Positions 46,484 through 56,544 are shown, counted from the stretch's first letter. The stretch: 64,000 nucleotides of DNA from Pseudomonas sp. LFM046 (GCF_000949385.2 NZ_JYKO02000001.1:3522648-3586647); one strand, 5' to 3'. The notes: generated from the sequence alone by a model not told the origin. Translations and numbers: made by a program.

Positions 46484-46831
46484 ATGACCCCCGATCAAGT
46501 CGCCGCCTTCTGCCTGAAACTGCCGGGCGCCCGGGAAGACCTCAAATGGGGCAGCAACCGGGTGTTCTCGGTGGCCGGCAACAAGATGTTCGCCATCCTC
46601 GATTTCCTCGGCGATGGCCTGGCCTTCAAGGTCCACAAGGAGCTTTTCCTGGGCTATGTCGATCGTCCGGGCATCGTCCCGGCGCCCTACCTGGCCCGGG
46701 CTCACTGGATTGCCATGCAGCGGCCCTACCCCATGAGTGATGACGAGCTTCGCGACCTCCTCACCCGCTCTCACCAGTTGGTGGTCGCACGCCTGCCGAA
46801 GATCCGCCAGGTGGGCCTGCGGCTCGACTGA
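46484..46831 (+). CDS. MmcQ/YjbR-family protein
   Basis: 115-aa protein with the MmcQ/YjbR fold (CyaY-like, possibly DNA-binding): LPGAREDLKWGSNRVFSVAGNKMFA and LTRSHQLVVARLPK. Ribosome-binding site GGAACAGGAG before ATG 46484. No membrane segments. Function unknown. Confidence 0.88.
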   Translation: MTPDQVAAFCLKLPGAREDLKWGSNRVFSVAGNKMFAILDFLGDGLAFKVHKELFLGYVDRPGIVPAPYLARAHWIAMQRPYPMSDDELRDLLTRSHQLVVARLPKIRQVGLRLD

Positions 46832-46917
46832 AGATGGCCCTGGACGGGCTTTGTTCCAACCGGTTGCTACCTTTTCTCCATGGACCTGCGCCAACCCGCG
46901 CCAAGAGACCTGAATCG

Positions 46918-47475
46918 ATGAGAACCACCGCCATCTGGACCCATCTGTGGAACACCCGAGCGCCCGCCCAGGGCCTGGAAGATTTCCGCCTGGAGGGCCG
47001 CCGGGTGGACAGCGCGATGGTGGCCTTCGACGACGAGGGCAAGCCGTATCGCCTGAGCTACACCCTGGAGTACGAGAAAGGCTGGGAGCCCCGTGCCTTC
47101 AGCGCAACGGTTCGCGACGGCCGTGGCACCCGCAGCCTGGTCCTGCGCCGCGACGGATTGCACTGGTTCGACGCCAACGGCCTGAAGCTGTCTGACCTGT
47201 CCGGCAGCCTTGACCTGGACCTCTGGCCCACCCCGTTCACCAACAGCCCGAGCATCTGGCGACTGTTCCTCAACCCCGGCGAGCGCCGGGAGATCGACGT
47301 GGTGTTCGTCGAGGCGCCGCAGTTGAAGGTGCGGCGCATGCGCCAGGCCTACACCCGCCTGGACCAGATCCACTACCTCTACCAGAACCTCGATGGCAGC
47401 GGCTTCGAAGCGGTGCTGAGCCTGGATGAGGATGGGTTGGTGAACCGGTATCCGAAGTATTTTCAGCGGGCGTGA
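46918..47475 (+). CDS. Putative glycolipid-binding (DUF1089) protein
   Basis: 185-aa soluble beta-rich protein of the putative glycolipid-binding family (the P. aeruginosa PA1994 structure defines the fold, resembling lipoprotein localisation factors). Marks: YTLEYEKGWEPRAFS, LDLDLWPTPFTNSPSIWRL and YLYQNLDGSGFEAVLSLDEDG. No signal peptide. ATG 46918 begins the domain; an earlier in-frame start at 46834 overlaps nothing conserved. Same direction as the MFS and MmcQ genes. Confidence 0.85.
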   Translation: MRTTAIWTHLWNTRAPAQGLEDFRLEGRRVDSAMVAFDDEGKPYRLSYTLEYEKGWEPRAFSATVRDGRGTRSLVLRRDGLHWFDANGLKLSDLSGSLDLDLWPTPFTNSPSIWRLFLNPGERREIDVVFVEAPQLKVRRMRQAYTRLDQIHYLYQNLDGSGFEAVLSLDEDGLVNRYPKYFQRA

Positions 47476-47494
47476 TCGGCGGTTGAACGAACAT

Positions 47495-47593
47495 TGTGGG
47501 GGCGAATTCATTCACTGACCGGACCGCAGGTTCGGCCTCACCAATACCAGGAGGGACGCTACGCGCCCCTTAGCGATTGAAATCGCCCCCACA
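47495..47593. repeat. Intergenic inverted repeat, GGGGCGAATTCATTC family
   Basis: Left arm TGTGGGGGCGAATTCATTCAC and right arm AGCGATTGAAATCGCCCCCACA, more diverged than other copies; interior ACCGCAGGTTCGGCCTC matches the copy at 37221. Lies between convergent genes. Confidence 0.7.
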
Positions 47594-47601
47594 GGAATTC
47601 A

Positions 47602-50600
47602 TCAAACCGGCGCAGGCTCCAGCTTGTGGATCGGCCTCCAGCGGCGCAGTTGCTGGTACAGGGTCGGCACCACGAAGAGGGTGAAGAAGGTGCCCACCAG
47701 CAGGCCGCCGACGATCACCATGCCGATCTGCTGCCGGCTTTCGCCCCCGGCGCCGCTGGCGATGGCGAGCGGCACGGAGCCCAGCACCATGGCGCCGGTG
47801 GTCATGAGGATCGGCCGCAGGCGCTTCACCGAGGCCTCCAGCACCGCTTCATGCAGTTCCATGCCCTGGCGCAGCAACTGGTTGGCGAACTCGACGATCA
47901 GGATGCCGTGCTTGGTGATCAGGCCGATGAGGGTGACCATCCCCACCTGGGAGTAGATATTCAGGGTGCCGCCGAAGAAGGTCAGCGCCAGCAGCGCACC
48001 GGCGATGGAGAGGGGCACGCTGAAGAGAATGATCAGCGGGTCGATGAAGCTCTCGAACTGCGCGGCCAGCACCAGATAGATGAACACCAGGGCCAGGGCG
48101 AAGATCAGCGCCACGCCGGCACTGGAGTCCTTGAAGTCCCGCGAGGTCCCCGTGTAGTCGAACTGGGTGTCTTCCGGGAACACCGAACGGGCGGCTTCTT
48201 CCAGGTGGTTCAGCGCCTCGCCCAGGGTATAGCCGGAGCCGACGTTGGCGGTGATGGTCACCGCCCGCAACTGGTTGAAGTGGTTCAGCTCGCGGGGCGC
48301 CACGGTTTCCCGCACGTCGATCAGGTTGGCCAGCTGCACCATGCTGTCGTTGCGCCCACGCACGTAGACGCGATTGAGGTCGTCCGGGTTGCTGCGGTCG
48401 ACGTTGGCCAGCTGGACCAGCACGTCGTACTGCTCGCCGTTCTGCTTGAAGCGCGTCACCTGGCGGCTGCCGAACAGGCTTTCCAGGCTGCGGCCGATGG
48501 CGGACACGTCCGTCCCCACCGCCACCGCCTGTTCGCGGTTGACGCTGACCTTGAGCTGCGGCGAGTTGAGCTTGAGGTCACTGTCCAGGCTTTCCAGCCC
48601 CGGATAGTTGCGCACCCGCTCCATCAGCTGGTCGACGTACTTCTGCAACTCGTCGTACTCCAGGGAAGAGCGGATGACGAAGTTCACCGGCTGGTTACGC
48701 GCACTCTGCCCCAGGGGCGGCCGGTTGATGGGGAAAGCGCGCACGCCGGGGATGTCCCGCAGCTTGGGCAGGAGCTCGTCGCGAATCTCGAACTGGGTGC
48801 GCTTGCGGGCATTCCAATCCTCCAGCTTGAGGAAGGACAGGCCCTGGGCCACGGTGGGGAAGCCCACCACCACCATGTAGCGGTTGGCCTCGGGAATGGA
48901 GGCGTAGGCCTCTTCCAGCATCTTCGCGTAGCGGCTGGTGTACTCGATGGTGGCGCCGTCCGGCCCGCTGATGGAGCCGACGATGGTGCCGGTGTCCTCG
49001 GTGGGCGCCAGCTCGCTGCGCAGCCCTGAGAACAGCACCAGGCAAAGCGCGAGGATGCCCACCAGCACACCGACAATCAGCAGCCAGGCCCGCAACACCC
49101 GCTCCAGTGCGTGGCGGTAGCTATAGGTGAGGCCATGGAGGAAGGACTCCACCAGGTTGTACAGCTTGCCGTGCCGCTGGGCCCCGTGAGGCTTGAGCAG
49201 GTGTCCGCTCATCATCGGCGACAGGGTCAGAGCGACGAAGCCGGACACCAGCACGGCGCCCGCCAGGGTCCAGGAGAATTCGGTGAACAGCTTGCCCGAG
49301 GTGCCCTGCATGAAGCCGATGGGTGCGTAGACGGCGGCGAGTGTCAGGGTCATGGCGATCACCGCGAAGGCGATCTCGCGGCTGCCTTTGTAGGCGGCCT
49401 GGACCGGCGACATGCCTTCCTCGATGTGCCGGTGGATGTTTTCCAGCACGACAATGGCGTCGTCCACCACCAGGCCGATGGCGAGCACCATGGCCAGCAG
49501 GGTCAGGGTGTTGATGGAGAAGCCCAGCAGGACCATCAGACTGAAGGCGCCGATCAGCGACACCGGGATGGTCACCAGGGGAATCAGGGTGGCGCGCAGG
49601 GAGCGCAGGAACAGGAAGATGATCAAGACCACCAGCACCACCGCTTCCCAGATCGTGGTGTAGACGTTGTTGATGGACTCGCGGATGAACAGCGAGTTGT
49701 CGTTGGCGATGGTCATCTGCATGCCGTCCGGCAGCAGCCCACGAATTTCCGGCAGTGCGGCGTTCAGGCCGTCGGAGATTTCCAGGGGATTGGCCGTGGC
49801 CTGCTTCACCAGGCCCAGGGCCACCGCCGCGCGGCCGTTGAAACGTACGATGCTGCGCTCGTCCGCCGCGCCGATCTCGGCGTGGCCGACGTCCGCCAGG
49901 CGCAGCAGGTAGCCACGCTGGTCGTTGAGGATCAGGTCGTTGAATTCCTCGGGGGTGCGCAGGTCGGTCTCCGACAGCACGCTGAATTCCCGCTGCACCG
50001 ACTCGATGCGCCCGGCCGGGATTTCCACGTTCTGCCGGCGCAAGGCGTCTTCCACGTCCTGCACGGTCAGGTCGTGGGCGGCGAGCTTCTCCGGGTCCAG
50101 CCAGATGCGCATGGCGAAGCGGCGGGCGCCGCGGATCTGCACCTCGGACACGCCCGGAATGGTCTGCAGGCGGTCGCGCACCACCCGTTCCAGGACGTCG
50201 GTGATCTCCATCGCCGAGTGCTTTTCGCTGAAGAAGGCGATCCACACCACCGGCTGGGCGTCGGCTTCCACCTTCTGCACGATGGGCTCGTTGATCTCGT
50301 CCGGCAGCAGGCCGCGCACCCGCCCCAGGCGGTCGCGCACGTCGTTGGCGGCCTCATCGGCGTTGGTGCCGAGGCGGAATTGGGCGGTGATCTGGGTGTT
50401 TTCCGAGCGGCTGATGGAGGACACGAAGTCCAGGCCTTCGATGCCCGACAGCACGTCCTCGATGGGCTGGGCCACCTGGGATTCCATGATCTCCGGACTG
50501 GCGCCGGGGTAGATCACGTTGACCGTGACGATGGGCACGTCGATGTTGGGGTACTCCCGCACCGTCAGCCGCTGGTACGCCAGCAGCCCGAGCAGCACCA

Positions 50601-50661
50601 GGATCAGCGACAGGACGGTGGCGAACACCGGCCTGCGAATGCACACATCCGAGAGCGTCAT
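47602..50661 (-). CDS. RND multidrug efflux permease (HAE-1 family)
   Basis: 1019-aa inner-membrane RND pump. Begins MTLSDVCIRRPVFATVL; twelve membrane segments in two groups with large periplasmic loops. The proton-relay acidic pair is in AIGLVVDDAIVVLENIHR (segment 4), and the second half has GVALIFALALVFIYLVLAAQFES and LIGLITKHGILIVEF. Exports hydrophobic compounds with the adaptor encoded four bases overlapping upstream. No outer-membrane channel gene is adjacent, so it must borrow one (OprM/TolC type). I do not match it to a named Mex pump. Confidence 0.93.
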   Translation of the reverse strand: MTLSDVCIRRPVFATVLSLILVLLGLLAYQRLTVREYPNIDVPIVTVNVIYPGASPEIMESQVAQPIEDVLSGIEGLDFVSSISRSENTQITAQFRLGTNADEAANDVRDRLGRVRGLLPDEINEPIVQKVEADAQPVVWIAFFSEKHSAMEITDVLERVVRDRLQTIPGVSEVQIRGARRFAMRIWLDPEKLAAHDLTVQDVEDALRRQNVEIPAGRIESVQREFSVLSETDLRTPEEFNDLILNDQRGYLLRLADVGHAEIGAADERSIVRFNGRAAVALGLVKQATANPLEISDGLNAALPEIRGLLPDGMQMTIANDNSLFIRESINNVYTTIWEAVVLVVLIIFLFLRSLRATLIPLVTIPVSLIGAFSLMVLLGFSINTLTLLAMVLAIGLVVDDAIVVLENIHRHIEEGMSPVQAAYKGSREIAFAVIAMTLTLAAVYAPIGFMQGTSGKLFTEFSWTLAGAVLVSGFVALTLSPMMSGHLLKPHGAQRHGKLYNLVESFLHGLTYSYRHALERVLRAWLLIVGVLVGILALCLVLFSGLRSELAPTEDTGTIVGSISGPDGATIEYTSRYAKMLEEAYASIPEANRYMVVVGFPTVAQGLSFLKLEDWNARKRTQFEIRDELLPKLRDIPGVRAFPINRPPLGQSARNQPVNFVIRSSLEYDELQKYVDQLMERVRNYPGLESLDSDLKLNSPQLKVSVNREQAVAVGTDVSAIGRSLESLFGSRQVTRFKQNGEQYDVLVQLANVDRSNPDDLNRVYVRGRNDSMVQLANLIDVRETVAPRELNHFNQLRAVTITANVGSGYTLGEALNHLEEAARSVFPEDTQFDYTGTSRDFKDSSAGVALIFALALVFIYLVLAAQFESFIDPLIILFSVPLSIAGALLALTFFGGTLNIYSQVGMVTLIGLITKHGILIVEFANQLLRQGMELHEAVLEASVKRLRPILMTTGAMVLGSVPLAIASGAGGESRQQIGMVIVGGLLVGTFFTLFVVPTLYQQLRRWRPIHKLEPAPV

Positions 50662-51674
50662 GCCCCACCCCGTGCGACGGTGCGGACCTCCATGCTCGGG
50701 CTGACTTTCTGCCAGCCCGCCGTAATGACCTGCTCATCGCCCTGCAGGCCTTCGCGAACCTCGGCCTTGCCGCGCAGGCGCTGGCCGATCTTGATCTGCC
50801 GCCGCTCCACCTTGCCGTCCACCACCAGGTTGACGAACAACTGGTGCCCCAGGGGCATCACCGCTTCCTCGGGGATCAGCAAGGCCTGTGGGCGCTCGGC
50901 GAGTATCACCGACACCTTCACGAACTGGCCGGGCTTGAGGCGGTGGTCCTGGTTGGGGACCTGGGCGCGGATGGCCTGGCTGCGGCCGACCTCGTCCAGG
51001 CGCGGGTTGAGCGCGATGATCTCGCCCCGGAAGCTCTCGCCCGGATAGGCATCCAGGCTCACCTCCACCGGCTGGCCGATGCCGACCTCGCTGACGGCCT
51101 TCTGCGGTATGCGGAAATCCACCTTCAGCGGGTCCAGCACTTCCAGGTTCACCACATCCTGGCCGGCGCTCAGGTAGTCGCCCACGCTGACCTGGCGCAG
51201 GCCAAGGGTGCCGTCGTACGGCGCGCGGATCTGGGTCTTGTCGAGGCGTGCCTGGGCCAGGGCCAGGCTGGCGCGGGCGGCCTGCTCCTGGGACAGGGAC
51301 TCGTCCTGGGCCTGGGCGTTACTGGCGCCCCGCGCGAACAGCATCTTCGCCCGCTGGTAGCTCTTTTCCGCCAGGTCCAGGTTGGCCCGGGCCTGGGCCA
51401 GTTCGGCGCGGGCGATGGCGTCATCCAGGCTGACCAGCAGGTCGCCGCCCTTGACCGCCTGGCCCTCCTGGAAATGCAGGGTGGCCACCCTGCCCTCCAC
51501 CTCCGGGCGGATCATCACCGACTCATCCGAACGCAGGGAACCGAAGGTCACCAGTTCGTCGCGCACCAGCGCCCGTTGCGGCTCGGCCACTTCCACCAGA
51601 GGCGCCTCCTGGGCGAAGGCAGAAAGCGTGGCGAACGCCCCGAGCAACAGCCAAGCACTGCGACGGACCTTCAT
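50658..51674 (-). CDS. RND efflux periplasmic adaptor (membrane fusion protein)
   Basis: 338-aa adaptor: signal sequence about 1-21 (LLLGAFATLSAFA), barrel-sandwich lipoyl halves (VEGRVATLHFQEGQAVKGGDLL and IRAPYDGTLGLRQVSVGDYLSAGQDV) flanking an alpha-helical hairpin (about 95-145, LAQARANLDLAEKSYQRAK), then a beta-barrel and membrane-proximal domain. No lipobox cysteine at the cleavage site. Overlaps the pump gene by ATGA. Confidence 0.92.
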   Translation of the reverse strand: MKVRRSAWLLLGAFATLSAFAQEAPLVEVAEPQRALVRDELVTFGSLRSDESVMIRPEVEGRVATLHFQEGQAVKGGDLLVSLDDAIARAELAQARANLDLAEKSYQRAKMLFARGASNAQAQDESLSQEQAARASLALAQARLDKTQIRAPYDGTLGLRQVSVGDYLSAGQDVVNLEVLDPLKVDFRIPQKAVSEVGIGQPVEVSLDAYPGESFRGEIIALNPRLDEVGRSQAIRAQVPNQDHRLKPGQFVKVSVILAERPQALLIPEEAVMPLGHQLFVNLVVDGKVERRQIKIGQRLRGKAEVREGLQGDEQVITAGWQKVSPSMEVRTVARGGA

Positions 51675-51707
51675 CTGGAGCCTCTGGATCAGGGGGAGGG
51701 AGGAAAG

Positions 51708-51736
51708 GAAGCCTGCCGACTGTATCGGCAGGCTTC
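51708..51736 (-). terminator. Hairpin terminator after the ABC-2 exporter operon
   Basis: Perfect twelve-base stem GAAGCCTGCCGA / TCGGCAGGCTTC with loop CTGTA; on the minus strand followed by CTTTCC, a weak T tract. It separates the ABC exporter genes from the RND adaptor gene. Confidence 0.65.
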
Positions 51737-51786
51737 GATCGGCGGCATCTACAGGATAACGCCAGTCTGCGACGCGCTGTCTCGTC

Positions 51787-52566
51787 TTATTGGCGCATGC
51801 CGCGCCCGCTCACCAGCAGGCGGATGCAGGCGGTGTAGAGAATGACCATGGTCAGCAGCATCAGGGCGATGGCGATGCCGATGTTGATGTCGGACACGCC
51901 GAGGATGCCGTAACGGAAGGCGTTGACCATGTGCAGGATCGGGTTGCCCAGGGACACCACCTGCCAGAACGTCGGCAGCATGTTGATCGAGTAGAACACG
52001 CCGCCCAGGTAGGTCAGCGGGGTCAGCACGAAGGTGGGGATGATGGAGATGTCGTCGAAGTTGCGCGCATAGACGGCGTTGATGAAGCCGCCGAGGGAGA
52101 AGATGGTGGCGGTCAGCAGCACCACCAGCGCGGTCACCCCGATGTGGTGAACCGAGAGCTTGGTGAAGAACAGCGACAGGAAGGTGACGATCAGCCCAAC
52201 CGCCAGGCCCCGCAGCACACCGCCGATGGTGTAGCCGAGCAGGATGGTGTGGGCCGATACCGGCGATACCAGCAACTCCTCCACCGAACGCTGGAACTTG
52301 CTGCCGAAGAAGCTCGACACCACGTTGCTGTAGGAGTTGGTGATGACCGACATCATGATCAGGCCAGGGACGATGTAGTCCATGTAGGTGAAGCCGCCCA
52401 TATCGCCGATCTGCCGGCCAATCAGGTTGCCGAAGATCACGAAGTACAGGGCCATGGTGATGGCCGGGGGCAGCAGCGTCTGCGGCCAGATCCGCATGAA
52501 GCGGCGCACTTCGCGGGTGACGATGGTTTCCAGGGCGACCAGGTTGGCGCGCAGTTCCGAACTCAT
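51787..52566 (-). CDS. ABC-2 type permease (YadH-like)
   Basis: 259-aa permease with about six membrane segments, of the YadH group: AITMALYFVIFGNLIGRQIG, YMDYIVPGLIMMSVITNSYSN and LTPLTYLGGVFYSI (the LTYLGGVFY stretch is characteristic). Overlaps the ATPase gene by four bases. Substrate unknown; YadGH-type pairs are conserved in gamma-proteobacteria. Confidence 0.92.
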   Translation of the reverse strand: MSSELRANLVALETIVTREVRRFMRIWPQTLLPPAITMALYFVIFGNLIGRQIGDMGGFTYMDYIVPGLIMMSVITNSYSNVVSSFFGSKFQRSVEELLVSPVSAHTILLGYTIGGVLRGLAVGLIVTFLSLFFTKLSVHHIGVTALVVLLTATIFSLGGFINAVYARNFDDISIIPTFVLTPLTYLGGVFYSINMLPTFWQVVSLGNPILHMVNAFRYGILGVSDINIGIAIALMLLTMVILYTACIRLLVSGRGMRQ

Positions 52567-53495
52567 ATGGCCACCTTCGCCAGGTTTTTCTCCACCAGGG
52601 ACACGAACAGCTCCTCGAGGCGATTGGACTTGTTGCGCATGCTCAGCACGTCGATGTTCAGGGCAGCCAACTGACGGAACAGCTCGGTCAGGCCCTGGGA
52701 CTTCTCCACCTGCACTTCAAGGGTGTGGTCATCCACCAGCTCGGCCGGGTAGCCATTGAGCTGCGGCACCACTTCCAGGGGTTCTTTGAGGTCCAGCAGG
52801 AAGGTTTCCTTGTGCAGCTTCTTCAAGAGCTCCTTCATGCTGGTGTTCTCGACGATCCGGCCGTGGTCGATGATGCCGATGTTGCGGCACAGCTGCTCGG
52901 CCTCTTCCAGGTAGTGCGTCGTCAGGATGATGGTGATGCCCTGCTCGTTGAGCTCGGTGAGGAAGCTCCACATGGAGCGGCGCAGCTCGATATCCACGCC
53001 CGCGGTGGGTTCGTCGAGGATCAGCAGGCGCGGCTGGTGGATCAGCGCGCGGGCGATCATCAGGCGGCGTTTCATGCCACCGGAAAGCTCGCGGGACGCG
53101 GAGTTGCGCTTGTCCCACAGGCCCAGCTGGTTCAGGTACTGCTCGGCGCGCTCCTTGGCGATTTTCGCCGGGATGCCGTAATAGCCCGCCTGGGTGACGA
53201 CGATGTCGAACACCTTTTCGAACTGGTTGAAGTTGAACTCCTGGGGCACCACGCCCAGGCAACGCTTGAGCGCGTAGGGCGATTTGTCCAGGTCGTTGCC
53301 GAAGACGTTGACGCTGCCGCTGGTCTTGTTCACCAGGGTGGACAGGATGCCGATGGTGGTGGACTTGCCCGCGCCGTTGGGGCCGAGCAAGGCGAAGAAG
53401 TCGCCTTCGGCCACTTCCAGATCGATGCCCTTGAGGGCCTGGAAGCCATTGCCGTAGGTCTTGGTCAACTGCCGGATGGACAGGGCGGAACTCAT
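52563..53495 (-). CDS. ABC transporter ATPase (YadG-like)
   Basis: 310-aa ATPase partner of the permease: Walker A GPNGAGKST, signature LSGGMKRRLMIARAL, Walker B LLILDEPTAGVD, and H-loop TTHYLEEAEQL. The C-terminal extension of about 80 residues after the ATPase core is typical of YadG. First gene of the two-gene operon. Confidence 0.93.
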   Translation of the reverse strand: MSSALSIRQLTKTYGNGFQALKGIDLEVAEGDFFALLGPNGAGKSTTIGILSTLVNKTSGSVNVFGNDLDKSPYALKRCLGVVPQEFNFNQFEKVFDIVVTQAGYYGIPAKIAKERAEQYLNQLGLWDKRNSASRELSGGMKRRLMIARALIHQPRLLILDEPTAGVDIELRRSMWSFLTELNEQGITIILTTHYLEEAEQLCRNIGIIDHGRIVENTSMKELLKKLHKETFLLDLKEPLEVVPQLNGYPAELVDDHTLEVQVEKSQGLTELFRQLAALNIDVLSMRNKSNRLEELFVSLVEKNLAKVAI

Positions 53496-53608
53496 GATGG
53501 ATTCGTCTGCTTCAAAGGGAAGTGGCTACATAAGGCTGAATGCCAGCAAATTCAACCGCCGGTCGCTGCACATTAGCCCAGGTTCAGAGGCCAGGCTGGC
53601 GAGCCGGC

Positions 53609-54229
53609 TCAGGTGAGGACCGTCATCACCGCCTTGCGATAGGCCGGTCGGGCCTTCAGGCGCTCGTACCAGGCTTCGAGATGGGGCAGCTCAGGCCGCA
53701 GGATCGGCATTTCGAACCAGGCATAGGCGAAGCAGCCCAAGGGGATGTCACCCATGGCGAAGGCCTCGCCCGACAGCCAGGGTCGCTGGGCCAGGGCGCG
53801 GTCGGGAATGGCCAGCAGCTCACCGCAGCGGGTCATTGCGGCATCGATCAGCGCCTGGTTGCGCTCGGCCGGCGGCGTGCGCAGGGTGCCCCAGAACAGG
53901 TCGCGGAACGGCGTGGCGAAACTGGAGGTGGCCCAGTCCATCCACTTGTCACCCTCGGCCCGCACCACCGGGGACTCCGGGTAGAGGCTGCCGGCGGCAT
54001 AGCGCGCGGCCAGGTAACGAACGATGGCGTTGGACTCCCAGAGCACCAGGCCGTCGTCTTCGATCATGGGGATCAGGCCGTTGGGATTGAGCGCCCGGTA
54101 GGCGGGTTCGTTCACCAGGCCGAAGGCGCCGCCGGCGTCCCGCTGCTCGTAGGGAACGCCCGCTTCCTCGGCACACCAGAGTGCCTTGCGCACATTGGTG
54201 GAATTGATTCGCCCCCAGATCTTCAGCAT
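53609..54229 (-). CDS. Glutathione S-transferase family protein
   Basis: 206-aa GST: thioredoxin-like N-domain (about 1-78; INSTNVRKALWCAEEAG, then NPNGLIPMIEDDGLVLWESNAIVRYLA with the glutathione-binding ES pair) and an all-helical C-domain ending LEAWYERLKARPAYRKAV. Catalytic residue probably the Ser/Asn of INSTN rather than Tyr. Substrate unknown. Confidence 0.92.
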   Translation of the reverse strand: MLKIWGRINSTNVRKALWCAEEAGVPYEQRDAGGAFGLVNEPAYRALNPNGLIPMIEDDGLVLWESNAIVRYLAARYAAGSLYPESPVVRAEGDKWMDWATSSFATPFRDLFWGTLRTPPAERNQALIDAAMTRCGELLAIPDRALAQRPWLSGEAFAMGDIPLGCFAYAWFEMPILRPELPHLEAWYERLKARPAYRKAVMTVLT

Positions 54230-54318
54230 TGCGACACTCCCGGCCGGTTGGACAGGGGCACCATTCTAGGGCCCCGTCCCAGGCGACGGAATGCCGAATC
54301 CTCCAGAGTTTCGCTGGA

Positions 54319-56283
54319 TCAGAGGCGGAAACTGCCCGCCATCCCCTGCAACTCATGCCCCAGGCGCGCCAGCTGCACGCTGGAATTGGCCGTCTCCTCC
54401 ATGGCCATGGCGGATTGATCGGCGATATCGCGGATGCTGGTGACGCTGCGGTTGATCTCCTCGGCCACGGCGCTTTGCTGCTCGGCCGCGGCTGCGATCT
54501 GCTGGTTCATCTGGTGAATCAGGGTCACGGCTTCGGCGATACCCGCCAGGGCCTCCTCGGTCAGGCCGGCGTCCTGCACTGTCAGGTCCACCAGGCTACC
54601 GCTCTGCTGCATGTGCTCCACCGAGCTGCGTACCCCGTCACGCAGGGTCGCGATGAGCCGCTCGATCTCCGCCGTGGACTGCTGGGTACGCCGCGCCAGC
54701 GCCCGCACCTCGTCCGCCACCACCGCAAAGCCCCGGCCTTGCTCACCGGCCCGCGCGGCCTCGATGGCGGCGTTGAGGGCCAGGAGGTTGGTCTGCTCGG
54801 CGACATTCTTGATCACGTCCAGCACGGTGCCGATGCTCTGGGTGTCCTGGCTCAGGCGCTGGATGCTGCCGGTGGCCGCTTCCATGGAATGGGCCAGCTG
54901 GTTGACCCGCTCCAGCGTCTGGCGCACCACCTGGCTGCCGCTGCTGACGCGGTTGTCCGCCGCTTCGGTGGACATGGCCGCGGCCTCGGCATTGCGCGCC
55001 ACTTCCTGCACGGTGGCGGCCATCTGGCTCATGGCGGTGGCCACCAGGTCGGTTTCTTCCTTCTGGCCGTTCACGCCGACGCGAGTCTGCTCGGTGACGC
55101 TGGACAGCGACTGGGCCGACGCGGAAATCTGCGCCACCCCGCCCTGCAGGCGACCGACCATTTCCCGCAGGTTGCCGGACATGCCGGCCATGGCCTCCAT
55201 CAACTGGCCGATCTCGTCGCGGCGTTCCACCTCGATGCTGGCACTGAGGTCACCTTCGGCGATCTGCCGGGCCAGGCCGATCACCCGGCGCAGCGGCCTG
55301 ACGATCAGCAGGCTGATGAGGACAGTGGCGGCCAGCCCGATCACCAGGGCCAGGGCGGCCGCCAGCAGGATCAGCAGCGAACTGGCGTCCTGCTGGGCGC
55401 GCATGTCGGTCTTCTGCAACTCATACGCGCGCTCCACGGCTTGCACCACGCGCTCGGCCTGGGCGGCCAGGCGGGCGTACTCCTGGCGCTGCTGTTCCAG
55501 GATCGCGGTGTATTCCTTGAGGCGATCGTTGAAGGAGTCGACGTTGCCAATCACCTCCGTGAGCACGGCGGCATAACCGGGGTCCTGCATGGCGTCGCGC
55601 AGCTCGCCGGCGAGCTTCTTGGCATCCAGCGCTTCCTGGATATGGGGCGCCCCTGCCTCGCCGGCACTGCGGCTCTGTTCCAGGCGCAGGCGGGCCTGGT
55701 TGAGGGCTTGAAGCAACAACTGATAGACACGGCCGATCTGCCCGCCCTGCTCCACCAGATCGGCGCCTTGGGCCCCCTGGGAGCTTTTCATCAGATCGAT
55801 GCCGTCCTCGTTCAGGCCGCTCTGCAGCACATCGAGACTGTTGGAGGCGCTGACCACCAGCCAGTTGGCCGCTTCCAGGGCCAGGCGCTGGTTATCGGTA
55901 AGCTCCACATAGCGGTCGAAGGCGCTGCGGTACTCGGCCATCGCCTGGGTGACTTCGCCCAAGGCCTCGCTGCCGGGGGCGGACAGGCGGCCGGCCAGGG
56001 CCTCGCTGCGGGCGACGATCGCATCGGACTGCTGACGCAGGGTTTCGGCCTGCTTGCCGTCGCCGGTAAGGGCGTAGTCCTTCTCGGTGCGCCGGATCAC
56101 CAGCACGTCGCTGCTGATGGCACGCATCTCCTCCAGCAGGCGGGCCCGTTCATCCACCGCACGCAGGGCGGTGAAGCCGGTGGCTGCCACCACCAGGGTC
56201 AGCGCCAGCACGGTGCCGAACCCCAGCATCAGCTTGTTGGCGGTACTCAGGCTGGCCAGCCCACGTTGCAAGACAGTCCACAT
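54319..56283 (-). CDS. Methyl-accepting chemotaxis protein with HBM-like sensor
   Basis: 654-aa transmembrane chemoreceptor. Membrane segment 1 (about 17-38), a periplasmic all-helical region of about 250 residues that resembles the helical bimodular (HBM) sensor of McpS (VIRRTEKDYALTGD start), membrane segment 2 (about 300-322), a HAMP domain (RPLRRVIGLARQIAEGDLSA) and the signalling domain with the hairpin tip VVADEVRALARRTQQSTAEI. No C-terminal CheR-binding pentapeptide (ends GSFRL). HBM receptors of Pseudomonas sense organic acids and polyamines; the ligand here is unknown. ATG 56283 was chosen over an upstream in-frame start without homology. Confidence 0.92.
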   Translation of the reverse strand: MWTVLQRGLASLSTANKLMLGFGTVLALTLVVAATGFTALRAVDERARLLEEMRAISSDVLVIRRTEKDYALTGDGKQAETLRQQSDAIVARSEALAGRLSAPGSEALGEVTQAMAEYRSAFDRYVELTDNQRLALEAANWLVVSASNSLDVLQSGLNEDGIDLMKSSQGAQGADLVEQGGQIGRVYQLLLQALNQARLRLEQSRSAGEAGAPHIQEALDAKKLAGELRDAMQDPGYAAVLTEVIGNVDSFNDRLKEYTAILEQQRQEYARLAAQAERVVQAVERAYELQKTDMRAQQDASSLLILLAAALALVIGLAATVLISLLIVRPLRRVIGLARQIAEGDLSASIEVERRDEIGQLMEAMAGMSGNLREMVGRLQGGVAQISASAQSLSSVTEQTRVGVNGQKEETDLVATAMSQMAATVQEVARNAEAAAMSTEAADNRVSSGSQVVRQTLERVNQLAHSMEAATGSIQRLSQDTQSIGTVLDVIKNVAEQTNLLALNAAIEAARAGEQGRGFAVVADEVRALARRTQQSTAEIERLIATLRDGVRSSVEHMQQSGSLVDLTVQDAGLTEEALAGIAEAVTLIHQMNQQIAAAAEQQSAVAEEINRSVTSIRDIADQSAMAMEETANSSVQLARLGHELQGMAGSFRL

Positions 56284-56544
56284 GCTCCTACCCCCTTCAA
56301 GGTGACAACCGCATGGACGCGATCCGCTATCCGCTTCCTTTGACGGCCGACCATAGGAGCAGCGTGATAGTGGCGACAAGCCACAATCCTGCCGCGGCGA
56401 GGGGCATGCTGTTTTTGGCTAACTGGAGGTCGTTTCTGGATCACTTTCTATGATTCCTACAACAGCCTCGGAAATGATCCAGGCCAACAGGGAATCCGGC
56501 TGAAGGGACTAGGCTCTGTACTAAATGTCGCCATGGAGGACGCC

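Noticed and set aside
56533-56544. ATG 56533 as start of the P-type ATPase
   Set aside because: It sits on the GGAGG ribosome-binding site that serves ATG 56545.
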